From: Myxococcales bacterium
GTDB taxonomy: Bacteria > Myxococcota_A > Bradymonadia > Bradymonadales > Bradymonadaceae
NCBI GenBank assembly: GCA_007120915.1
Contig: SKMT01000107.1
Location: 1 to 7,487 of the forward strand
Direction: 5' to 3'
DNA length: 7,487 nt
Shown here: in pieces, positions 1 to 5,559 of the stretch
How the letters are laid out: every line of letters starts with the position of its first letter
How positions within the stretch are numbered: position 1 is the stretch's first letter
Translations under genes and position numbers: made by a program
The notes under the pieces: model-generated
Seen by the model: only the letters and a program-made list of their open reading frames with translations
What the model was told of the DNA's origin: nothing
Databases searched by the model: none

Positions 1-571
1 CCACACCGGCGGCACCGGCTTCCATCACCTCCGCTGCATTTTCCGCATCGATCCCGCCGATGCCCACCACCGGAATGTCTACGGCATCCACCACAACGCG
101 CAGCGCCTCCGGCCCCCGGGGCGCCGACGCATTCGGTTTCGACTCCCGCGCCTCGTACACCGCCCCCACTCCCAGATAATCCGCGCCCTGCCTCTGCAAC
201 TCTACCGCCTTCTCGGGCGTGCCCGCCGACGCTCCCACGATGAACTCGTCATCCACGATCTGACGAACTGCGGCCACCGGCACATCCTCCGGGCCCACGT
301 GAACCCCGTCGGCGCCCGCAGCAAGGGCGATGTCCACCCGGTCGTTGACCACAAACGCCACGTCGTAGTCCCTACATGTTTGCGCAAGCTGACAGGCCAA
401 CGCGTAGGTCTGACGCGACGTCCCCTGCTTGTCTCGAAGTTGCACTACTCCGGCGCCACCCTTCAGCAGCGCCCGGGTAAATTCGACGACCTCCCGGTCG
501 CGCCCAGCCTCTTCTGACACACTGCAGCGCGACGGATCGACGATGGCATACAGCGTCGGCCCCTCCAGCAT
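1..571 (-). CDS. thiE: Thiamine-phosphate synthase (ThiE), C-terminus cut by the window edge
   Basis: ThiE joins HMP pyrophosphate to thiazole phosphate to make thiamine phosphate in the cytosol. The reverse strand gives 190 codons from ATG at 571 and stays open at base 1. ThiE is usually about 210-220 aa, so roughly 20-30 residues are missing. Visible TIM-barrel motifs are VVQLRDK (42-48, pyrophosphate-binding QxRxK), VNDRVDIAL (75-83, Asn-Asp pair), GADGVHVGPEDVP (86-98, with the metal-ligand Asp at about 96), VGASAGT (112-118), DYLGVGAVY (131-139) and VVGIGGI (168-174, the C-terminal phosphate loop). The usual TxTK loop reads RESK (142-145) and is unusual, while its Lys is kept. The start codon shares its A with the lipA stop (TAATG), and a GGGAAGGG stretch lies just upstream. 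Translation is therefore likely coupled to lipA. The family call is firm. TenI-like paralogues are the main alternative, but the intact QLRDK and ND motifs argue against them. Confidence 0.93.
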   Translation of the reverse strand, partial: MLEGPTLYAIVDPSRCSVSEEAGRDREVVEFTRALLKGGAGVVQLRDKQGTSRQTYALACQLAQTCRDYDVAFVVNDRVDIALAAGADGVHVGPEDVPVAAVRQIVDDEFIVGASAGTPEKAVELQRQGADYLGVGAVYEARESKPNASAPRGPEALRVVVDAVDIPVVGIGGIDAENAAEVMEAGAAGV

Positions 572-1590
572 TACCCTTCCCGGTTGGCAAACGAGCCACC
601 ACAGCCACCCAGCGCCGAGGCGTCTTTATTTGCGATCTCTTCGGCCTGCAGATCGGCGCGATAGCTGGATCGCACCAGCGGGCCGGACTCCACATGCTTA
701 AACCCCATCTCTTCTTCGCCCCGGCGCTTGAACATCTCGAACTCATCGGGGTGAATCCACCGGCGCACCGGAAGATGCCGCGGGCTCGGGCGCAGATATT
801 GGCCCAGATTCAGCACTTCGACCCCGTGCTCCGCCAGATCCTGCATCGTCTCCAGCGTCTCTTCATTCGTCTCACCCAGCCCCAACATCATCCCCGATTT
901 CACCAGCGCCCGCCCATCTTCTGCGGCGTGTTGCAACACATCCAGGCTTCGCTGGTACTTCGCCTGCGGACGCACCTCCCGGTGCAGCGCTTTGACAGTC
1001 TCCAGGTTGTGCGAAAAGCAGTCCGGTTGTGCGTCGAGCACCGTCTGAACGTCCTGAAGATTCCCTTTAAAATCTGGGGTCAGCACTTCCAGCCCCATCT
1101 CGGGGCACGCTTCGTTGAGCCGGCGGATCGTCTCCGCCCAGTGGCCCGCTCCCCCGTCGTCCAGATCATCGCGGTCCACGCTGGTGATCACGCAGTAATT
1201 CAATTCCAGATCCGCCAGTGTGTCGGCAACGCGGCGCGGCTCGTCCGGATCCGGATGGCCCGGCCGCCCAGTCATCACATCGCAGAACCCACAGCTTCTG
1301 GTGCAGGTGTTGCCCAGAATCATGATCGTCAGCGACTTCCGGGACCAGCACTCCGTGATATTGGGACACTGGCCCGACTCGCAGATGGTGTTCAGTTGCG
1401 CGTCTTCCACGAGCTCTTTGGTCTCGTAGAAGTCCGGTTTCAGACTCAACCGCTTTCGAATCCACTTTGGGCGGGGGCCCGCCTCATCGGGTCGATATTT
1501 CAACTTCGGGCGCGCCGGCCCGGAGTTGCGCTCCGGCTGCGGAGCTTCGGGCTGTCGGTTCGCCAGCGGTAGTGAGATTTTGTCGCCCAT
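571..1590 (-). CDS. lipA: Lipoyl synthase (LipA), radical SAM
   Basis: LipA inserts two sulfurs into protein-bound octanoyl groups to form the lipoyl cofactor of 2-oxoacid dehydrogenases and the glycine cleavage H protein. It makes two 5'-deoxyadenosines per lipoyl group. The 339-aa protein is slightly longer than typical (about 320) because of a Pro/Arg-rich N-terminal 45 residues. The auxiliary 4Fe-4S cluster ligands are C70, C75 and C81 (CESGQCPNITEC). The radical SAM cluster ligands are C96, C100 and C103 (CTRSCGFC). The C-terminal RSSYRA (307-312) carries the serine that ligates the auxiliary cluster and is diagnostic for LipA. MLGLGET (235-241) and LGQYLRPS (262-269) are further family motifs. 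The start is fixed, because an in-frame TGA lies at 1603-1605 with no other start codon between. No good Shine-Dalgarno precedes it. The gene sits 66 nt after the upstream hypothetical gene and overlaps thiE by one base. No lipB is visible. Confidence 0.98.
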   Translation of the reverse strand: MGDKISLPLANRQPEAPQPERNSGPARPKLKYRPDEAGPRPKWIRKRLSLKPDFYETKELVEDAQLNTICESGQCPNITECWSRKSLTIMILGNTCTRSCGFCDVMTGRPGHPDPDEPRRVADTLADLELNYCVITSVDRDDLDDGGAGHWAETIRRLNEACPEMGLEVLTPDFKGNLQDVQTVLDAQPDCFSHNLETVKALHREVRPQAKYQRSLDVLQHAAEDGRALVKSGMMLGLGETNEETLETMQDLAEHGVEVLNLGQYLRPSPRHLPVRRWIHPDEFEMFKRRGEEEMGFKHVESGPLVRSSYRADLQAEEIANKDASALGGCGGSFANREG

Positions 1591-1656
1591 CGTCGTTCTC
1601 GCTCACAGATACGCCGTCGTCTACGGTCATTGCTCCCCCGGAGCCGACGGTCCGGT

Positions 1657-2151
1657 TTAACCGGTCGGTTCTTCGGCTTCGGCCAGAAGCAACAACATCT
1701 CGTCTTCGCTCATAATTCGCGAGTTTGTGTTGCCCCACACGTTGTTGACCGCCACCAATTCACCGTCGTCGAGCCGATCCGTCAGATAGATCGCGAAGTA
1801 CTCGCCGCCATCCTCGGAGGTCATTCCCGGGATCTTGTCCAGATGCTGCCTGGAGTCGGGGCAGAGCAGCTCACAGGGCTTGCCCTTCTCAAACGGCGCA
1901 TCATAAATCTTGGCCGGATCACCGTAGTAGGGGCTTAGCACCACTTCATCTTCGATGTCTCCCTGCCTGACCAACAATTTGACCCCTGGTGATCCGCTGA
2001 ACTTGGGGCCGTCGTAGGCCATCAAATCTTCACCGTCAGGCCCGAACGCCCGGGTGACGACGACGAGATAGCCCTCTTTCCCCATCTCCTGGAGACGGGT
2101 TTCCGTCGGAGGGCGGGTCGAGAAAGGATTCGAATCGTCTCTGTCCGACAT
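1657..2151 (-). CDS. Uncharacterised 164-aa protein upstream of lipA
   Basis: I do not recognise this protein with confidence. The ATG at 2151 is chosen because GGAG lies 7 nt upstream (CGGAGTAAAACC-ATG). The frame stays open further upstream, but only through the divergent promoter region. The protein is acidic and soluble, with no signal peptide or membrane segment. A disordered first 20 residues (DDSNPFSTRPPTETR) are followed by likely beta strands: GYLVVVTRAFG (27-37), VKLLVRQG (57-64) and DEVVLSPYYGD (68-78). A CELLCPDS segment (93-100) comes next, then EYFAIYLTDRLDDGELVAVNNVWGN as two strands (about 117-141), then an acidic helical tail. The C-x3-C-P pattern followed by this strand pair looks like a zinc ribbon that has lost its second Cys pair. 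That is inference. It is co-oriented with lipA at a 66-nt gap and may share its transcript. A direct role in lipoate or thiamine synthesis is not shown by the sequence. Confidence 0.85.
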   Translation of the reverse strand: MSDRDDSNPFSTRPPTETRLQEMGKEGYLVVVTRAFGPDGEDLMAYDGPKFSGSPGVKLLVRQGDIEDEVVLSPYYGDPAKIYDAPFEKGKPCELLCPDSRQHLDKIPGMTSEDGGEYFAIYLTDRLDDGELVAVNNVWGNTNSRIMSEDEMLLLLAEAEEPTG

Positions 2152-2193
2152 GGTTTTACTCCGTTGGTTGACCGGATCATCCCGGCAACGTTG

Positions 2194-2222
2194 TTCGTAG
2201 CGGATTGCGCCGGTGGTGGCAA
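2194..2222 (-). promoter_or_regulatory. Candidate sigma70-type promoter for the 164-aa gene, lipA and thiE
   Basis: On the minus strand a -35 box TTGCCA (five of six to consensus) is followed after exactly 17 nt by a weak -10 box TACGAA (three of six). It lies 43 nt upstream of the ATG at 2151. The -35 is good and the -10 lacks the final T, so this is a candidate only. The spacer to lipA holds no comparable box, which fits one transcript for the three genes. Confidence 0.3.
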
Positions 2223-2259
2223 GCTGTGCGCCGGCGTTTATGCGTTGACCATCAGACAG

Positions 2260-2288
2260 TTGGCCACCCAATATCATTTCGGTACACA
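2260..2288 (+). promoter_or_regulatory. Weak candidate promoter for mtnB
   Basis: TTGGCC (four of six to the -35 consensus), a 17-nt spacer and TACACA (three of six to the -10) lie 48 nt before the mtnB start. Another possible -35, TTGACC at 2245-2250, is 21 nt from the more -10-like TATCAT at 2272-2277, which is too far for standard spacing. The divergent 185-bp spacer must contain a start site for mtnB, but which boxes are used is uncertain. Confidence 0.2.
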
Positions 2289-2336
2289 CACTCTACTTCG
2301 TTCGTCCATGTTCACCCCCCAGGGAGCATCACGACC

Positions 2337-2999
2337 ATGACCGAAACCTCCACACGCACCGACCTGATCGACGCGATGATCGCCGCCGGCGAAGACTTCT
2401 TTCGCTTCGGCTGGGCCTCGGCGACCAGCGGGAATCTAAGCGCCCGGCTCGACGATGACACCCTCGTCATCACCGCCACCGGACAACGCCTCGGTGAACT
2501 CAGCTCCGACGACTTCGTGGATGTCGACCTCGACGCCGCCCCCACCGACAGTGGCACACCCTCCGGGGACGCTCCCCTCCACGCTGCGCTGTACCGACAA
2601 TTCGACGACATCGGCGCCGTCTTTCACATCCACCACCTTCAAGCTGCACTCTGCAGTGACCGCGATGATAAACGCGGGTTCACCCACTTCCACGAATTGA
2701 CCATGCTCCACGCACTCGGCGTGCCCGCCGACGGCGACGAGCCCGAGTTGAACATCCCCGTCATCGATGTCCCCTACGACCAGGACCAGATGATCGAGGC
2801 TGTCGTCGACAAACTCTCCGCCGACGACGCCCCGACCGCCCCCTGCATCAACATCAAAAACCACGGGCTCTACGTGTGGGGCGACTCCCCCAAACAGGCT
2901 CGCCGCCACACCGAAGCCTGCGCCTACCTGTTCGAATACTCCTGGCAGCGGCCGATGAACCCCAAACAGAGCTCTTCGATCTCCGGCTTCAGCACATAA
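2337..2999 (+). CDS. mtnB: Methylthioribulose-1-phosphate dehydratase (MtnB), class II aldolase family
   Basis: MtnB dehydrates 5-methylthioribulose-1-phosphate in the methionine salvage pathway, using a zinc ion in the class II aldolase fold. The 220-aa length suits bacterial MtnB (about 205-220). ATG at 2337 is chosen over upstream codons because GGGAG (2322-2326) precedes it and the family alignment begins here. RFGWASATSGNLSAR (23-37) is the MtnB-type N-terminal motif. H97 and H99 (VFHIHH) with H176 (IKNHGLYVWG) are the expected zinc ligands. E120 (FHELTMLHAL) occupies the position of the catalytic Glu in APIP/MtnB. The usual SAET-LH segment reads SGDAPLH (76-82), with Asp for Glu. mtnP lies about 1.6 kb downstream on the same strand, with a convergent gene between them, which supports a methionine-salvage role. 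The alternative is a related 5-deoxypentulose-phosphate aldolase. The WxxATSGN motif favours MtnB. Confidence 0.87.
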   Translation: MTETSTRTDLIDAMIAAGEDFFRFGWASATSGNLSARLDDDTLVITATGQRLGELSSDDFVDVDLDAAPTDSGTPSGDAPLHAALYRQFDDIGAVFHIHHLQAALCSDRDDKRGFTHFHELTMLHALGVPADGDEPELNIPVIDVPYDQDQMIEAVVDKLSADDAPTAPCINIKNHGLYVWGDSPKQARRHTEACAYLFEYSWQRPMNPKQSSSISGFST

Positions 3000-3007
3000 G
3001 GCGGGGG

Positions 3008-3152
3008 GTCGGTGTTTGGTGGTCGGTGGTCGCTGTTGGGTGATTGGTGGTCGGTGTTTGGTGGTCGGTGATCGACACCCATCACCGAGCACCCAGCGCC
3101 CAGCACCCAGAGCCCAGAGCCCAGCACCCAGCGCCCAGCGCCCAGCGCCTAG
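3008..3152. repeat. Opposed heptamer array filling the convergent intergenic gap
   Basis: Two arms of 7-bp units meet head to head. The left arm (3008-3070) has nine contiguous units of consensus GTYGGTG. T2, G4, T6 and G7 are invariant and position 5 varies once. The right arm (3076-3152) has eleven contiguous units of consensus CRCCCAG. C3, C4 and A6 are invariant. Five bases (ATCGA) separate the arms. The left arm read on the minus strand is CACCRAN, so both arms share C-R-C-C-N-A and form a long imperfect inverted repeat. A GGTG/CACC stem sits directly at the centre. The array occupies nearly all of the 149 bp between the two stop codons. It could act as a bidirectional terminator or mRNA 3'-end structure. 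There is no T-run. Because 7 is not a multiple of 3, all frames give spurious 7-residue protein repeats (WALGAG-like), so no gene should be called here. Confidence 0.9.
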
Positions 3153-4297
3153 CCCCGAAGAATCTTCGCGATCGTCTGCTTCTGCATGTTCGACGTCCCC
3201 TCGTAGATCGAACCGATCTTGGCGTCGCGATAGAACTTCTCGGCGGGAAACTCTTTGGTAAAGCCCACTCCACCGTGAAATTCGACACATTTTGACGCCA
3301 CCCGCTCCGCAACCTGGCTGGAGCGAAGCTTGGCCATCGCCGCCTCTTTCAGAAACGGCTCTCCGGCGTCTTTGAGCCGCGCCGCGTTGTACACCAGAAG
3401 ACGGGTCGCCTCGATCTCGGTGGCAAGCTGAGCGTACTGAAACTGCATGCCCTGGAAGTCGGCGATCGGCTTGCCGAACTGCTTGCGCTCCTGCATGTAC
3501 TCCATCGCCGCGTCAAAGGCTCCGCGGGCAAGCCCCAGCATCTGGGCGCCGATGCCGATTCGGCCTTCGTTGAGCGTCTCGATGGCCACCTTGTAGCCCT
3601 TGCCTACCTCGCCGAGCACATTGTCTTTGGGCACCTTGCAGTCGTCGAGCAACAGCTCCACCGTCGACGAGGCGCGAATCCCCAGCTTGTCCTCTTTCTT
3701 GCCCACCGAGAACCCTTCGAAATCCCGCTCGATCATAAAGGCGGTAATTCCCTTGTAGCCCTTGTCCGGATCCACCGTGGCGAACAGCACGAATACATCC
3801 GCTTCCGCCCCGTTGGTGATCCACAGCTTGGAGCCGTTGAGCACCCAGTGATCTCCGCCATCCTCGGCGCGCGTTTTCAGCGCGAACGCGTCGGAGCCGC
3901 TCGACGATTCACTCAGCGCATAGGCACCGACCCATTCGCTCGCCAGCTTCGGCAGATACTTCTCCTGGATGGCGTCGTCGCCCCAGCGCACAATGGCGTT
4001 GTTGACCAGCGTGTTCTGTACGTCCACGAACACCGACAGACTCGGATCGACGCTCGCCAGCTCTTCGATGGCCAGAATCGCGTTCATAAACGAGCTTCCC
4101 GACCCGCCGAATTGCTCCGGCACCTCGATGCCCATCAATCCCATCTGGAAGCACTTGTCGATGACCGACTGGTCCAGCTTCTGGTTTTCATCCATCTCCA
4201 TGACCAGCGGTGCAATTTCGGTCTCCGCAAAATTGGCCACCGCTTCCCGGAAAATTCGCTCGTCTTCTGTCAGTTTTGTCAAAGCCTGTCGGGTCAT
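3149..4297 (-). CDS. Acyl-CoA dehydrogenase, short/branched-chain (2-methylbutyryl-CoA) type
   Basis: This FAD enzyme introduces the alpha-beta double bond into acyl-CoA and passes electrons to ETF. The 382-aa length is standard. ACAD motifs are YALSESSSGSDAF (126-138), WITNG (159-163), KLGIRASST (204-212), NEGRIGIGAQMLGLARGAFD (243-262) and QFGKPIADFQ (273-282). The catalytic base is E366 in IYEGTSN, the position used by short, medium and short/branched-chain members. DAFALKTRA, VDPDKGYKGIT, the RLLVYNAARLKDAGEPFLKE segment and the RDAKIGSIYEGTSN segment closely recall vertebrate ACADSB. A 2-methyl-branched substrate (isoleucine breakdown) is therefore the best guess, and butyryl-CoA is the alternative. 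ATG at 4297 has CGGAG 8 nt upstream. The stop TAG is embedded in the last unit of the heptamer array. It is convergent with mtnB and divergent from mtnP, so it is a single-gene unit here with no other beta-oxidation genes. Confidence 0.95.
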   Translation of the reverse strand: MTRQALTKLTEDERIFREAVANFAETEIAPLVMEMDENQKLDQSVIDKCFQMGLMGIEVPEQFGGSGSSFMNAILAIEELASVDPSLSVFVDVQNTLVNNAIVRWGDDAIQEKYLPKLASEWVGAYALSESSSGSDAFALKTRAEDGGDHWVLNGSKLWITNGAEADVFVLFATVDPDKGYKGITAFMIERDFEGFSVGKKEDKLGIRASSTVELLLDDCKVPKDNVLGEVGKGYKVAIETLNEGRIGIGAQMLGLARGAFDAAMEYMQERKQFGKPIADFQGMQFQYAQLATEIEATRLLVYNAARLKDAGEPFLKEAAMAKLRSSQVAERVASKCVEFHGGVGFTKEFPAEKFYRDAKIGSIYEGTSNMQKQTIAKILRG

Positions 4298-4376
4298 GGT
4301 TCAATCTCCGTAAGGTCAAAAGAGGCGGACCGGCCACATCAACCTCGATGGGTGGTCCATCACCAGCGTCGATGTA

Positions 4377-4387
4377 CCCTCAGAGGG
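4377..4387. promoter_or_regulatory. Short palindrome, possible operator for the acyl-CoA dehydrogenase
   Basis: CCCTC-A-GAGGG is a perfect 5+1+5 inverted repeat 80 nt upstream of the dehydrogenase start. On the minus strand it overlaps a possible -10 TATCCC that lies 17 nt after TTGCAC (4408-4413). Both promoter boxes match consensus at only three of six positions. A palindrome this short is expected by chance, so position is the only support. Confidence 0.2.
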
Positions 4388-4538
4388 ATAGTCCGCCCCC
4401 GCGCCCCGTGCAAGCGGCGAGATGATCTACAGCGCTTGACCGGCGTCGATTTCGCAACTACTCAGTTCTCATCCGGAATCCCGGAGTGGGGTCATCTTGA
4501 AACCTCATTCGATGAAGCCACATCTAAACACCTGCAGT

Positions 4539-4550
4539 GGTCGTACGACC
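4539..4550. promoter_or_regulatory. 12-bp palindrome, candidate operator for the mtnP operon
   Basis: GGTCGTACGACC is a perfect 12-bp inverted repeat 64 nt upstream of the mtnP start. It ends directly at TTGCCT (4551-4556), a possible -35, which is followed after 16 nt by CATAAA (4573-4578). A regulator bound here would cover the -35. About two palindromes of this length are expected by chance in a window of this size, so the position is the main argument. Confidence 0.3.
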
Positions 4551-4603
4551 TTGCCTCATCCGGTTGTGTCTACATAAAGTCAAAAGTTAATCGCCTGTGT
4601 TCT

Positions 4604-4610
4604 GGAGGAG
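4604..4610 (+). promoter_or_regulatory. Ribosome-binding site deciding the mtnP start
   Basis: GGAGGAG is the strongest Shine-Dalgarno seen in the window. Two tandem ATG codons follow at 4612 and 4615. Counting from GGAGG, the spacing is 3 nt to the first and 6 nt to the second, so ATG 4615 is preferred. The further upstream in-frame GTG at 4597 would place this site inside the gene and is unlikely. Confidence 0.75.
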
Positions 4611-4614
4611 TATG

Positions 4615-5508
4615 ATGACCGTCGATTCGAAGCGAGTTCCCATCGGAGTCATCGGGGGCAGCGGGCTGTACGACCTGGAAGGGCTCGACATCCTGGAAGA
4701 ACGCACCATCGAAACCCCCTTCGGCTCTCCGTCAGCCCCTCTTCGAATCGGTGAGATTGAAGGCCGGCGTATCGCCTTCATCCCTCGCCACGGCGACGCC
4801 CATCAGTATCATCCCTCCAACGTCCCCTACCGGGCGAACATCTGGGCGTTGAAGAGCCTCGGCGTCTTCTGGCTGATCAGCGTCAGCGCCGTCGGTTCAC
4901 TCAAAGAGGAGATCGTCCCCGGCGATCTGATCGTGCCCGACAACATCATCGATCGTACCACCCGACGGCCGAAGACACTTTACGAAGAGCTGGCCGTACA
5001 CGTGGGGCTGACCTATCCGTTCCACCCCATGCTGCGCGATGTGTTTCTGGAACACCTGAACCGTCTCGACGATGTGACCGTCCACGACGGCGGCACCTAT
5101 GTCTGCATGGATGGGCCCGCCTTCAGCACCCGCGCCGAAAGCGAGCTTCACCGCTCCTGGGGCGCCTCCGTCATCGGCATGACGGCAATGCCCGAGGCCC
5201 GTTTCGCGCGCGAAGCCGAGATGTGCTATGCCACCATTGGAATGCCCACCGACTACGATGTGTGGAAAGATGATGAAGACGAGGTCGCCGTCGACGGTGT
5301 GCTTCAGATCCTGCGCCAGAATATCTCCAATGTCCGCCGGGCCCTTCAGGACATTATCCCGGCGATCCCCCTTCAGCTCGAAGAGGAATGCGACGCATCC
5401 CGGGCGCTCGAAAACGCCATCATGACCGACCCTGAGGCCATCTCTGAGAAGACGCGCGACGACCTGGGTATCTTTCTGAATGACTACCTCGACGAACCAC
5501 CCGAGTGA
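4615..5508 (+). CDS. mtnP: S-methyl-5'-thioadenosine phosphorylase (MtnP)
   Basis: MtnP splits 5'-methylthioadenosine with phosphate into adenine and 5-methylthioribose-1-phosphate, the first step of methionine salvage. Family members also accept 5'-deoxyadenosine. The 297-aa protein has the trimeric purine-phosphorylase fold. Visible motifs are IGVIGGSGLYDLEGL (10-24, phosphate-binding S16), RHG (58-60) and PSNVPYRANIWALKSLG (67-83). GSLKEEIVPGDLIVPD (94-109) and IDRTTRRPKTLY (112-123) follow. CMDGPAFSTRAES (164-176), IGMTAMPEARFARE (187-200) and ATIGMPTDYDVW (206-217) complete the set. M189 and T190 match the ribose-site residues of human MTAP. D213 and D215 in TDYD replace the Asn of guanosine/inosine phosphorylases and mark adenine specificity. 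The gene heads a plus-strand cluster and complements mtnB upstream. Class II PNP is the alternative and is disfavoured by the TDYD motif. Confidence 0.96.
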   Translation: MTVDSKRVPIGVIGGSGLYDLEGLDILEERTIETPFGSPSAPLRIGEIEGRRIAFIPRHGDAHQYHPSNVPYRANIWALKSLGVFWLISVSAVGSLKEEIVPGDLIVPDNIIDRTTRRPKTLYEELAVHVGLTYPFHPMLRDVFLEHLNRLDDVTVHDGGTYVCMDGPAFSTRAESELHRSWGASVIGMTAMPEARFAREAEMCYATIGMPTDYDVWKDDEDEVAVDGVLQILRQNISNVRRALQDIIPAIPLQLEEECDASRALENAIMTDPEAISEKTRDDLGIFLNDYLDEPPE

Positions 5509-5559
5509 TTTCATGTTCCACAGCGAACACCTCGTTCTTCTCAATCCAACGGAGTGACC

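Larger units (their letters stand above)
4298..4614. other. 317-bp divergent intergenic region between the acyl-CoA dehydrogenase and mtnP
   Basis: There is no gene here that I would support. The region must carry the promoters of both divergent genes. It holds an 11-nt odd palindrome (CCCTC-A-GAGGG, 4377-4387) on the dehydrogenase side, a 12-bp perfect palindrome (4539-4550) on the mtnP side, and a small TCCGG-AATC-CCGGA hairpin (4472-4485). The last 50 bases before mtnP are locally AT-richer. I could not match a SAM or SAH riboswitch core here, although a methionine-salvage gene lies downstream. Confidence 0.6.

Noticed and set aside
694..1572. 292-codon plus-strand open frame opposite lipA
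   Set aside because: It is antisense to a fully motif-supported lipA and has no recognisable domain. Long opposite frames are common in high-GC DNA.
1632..1664. Two small hairpins (GCTCC-CCC-GGAGC and CCGGTT-T-AACCGG) between the 164-aa gene and lipA as a terminator
   Set aside because: The stems are only 5-6 bp and no T-run follows on the minus strand. The spacing fits one transcript at least as well.
2152..2289. N-terminal extension of the 164-aa protein to an ATG at 2289
   Set aside because: The extension runs through the divergent promoter spacer, its composition is unlike the rest of the protein, and the ATG at 2151 has a well-placed GGAG.
3008..3152. CRISPR array or VNTR coding region
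   Set aside because: Units are 7 bp with no spacers, and no cas genes are present. The unit length is not a multiple of three and stops occur, so it is neither CRISPR nor coding.
2436..3290. Long minus-strand open frame with WALGAG-type protein repeats spanning mtnB and the heptamer array
   Set aside because: It is antisense to mtnB, whose zinc-site motifs are intact. Its repeat section is only the 7-bp array read in a frame, and it overlaps the end of the acyl-CoA dehydrogenase. It is a spurious frame.
4298..4614. SAM or SAH riboswitch upstream of mtnP
   Set aside because: The gene function made it worth checking, but I could not find the conserved core or a consistent multi-stem pairing pattern.
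4597..4614. GTG at 4597 as the mtnP start
   Set aside because: It would place the strong GGAGGAG ribosome-binding site inside the gene and add residues outside the family alignment.
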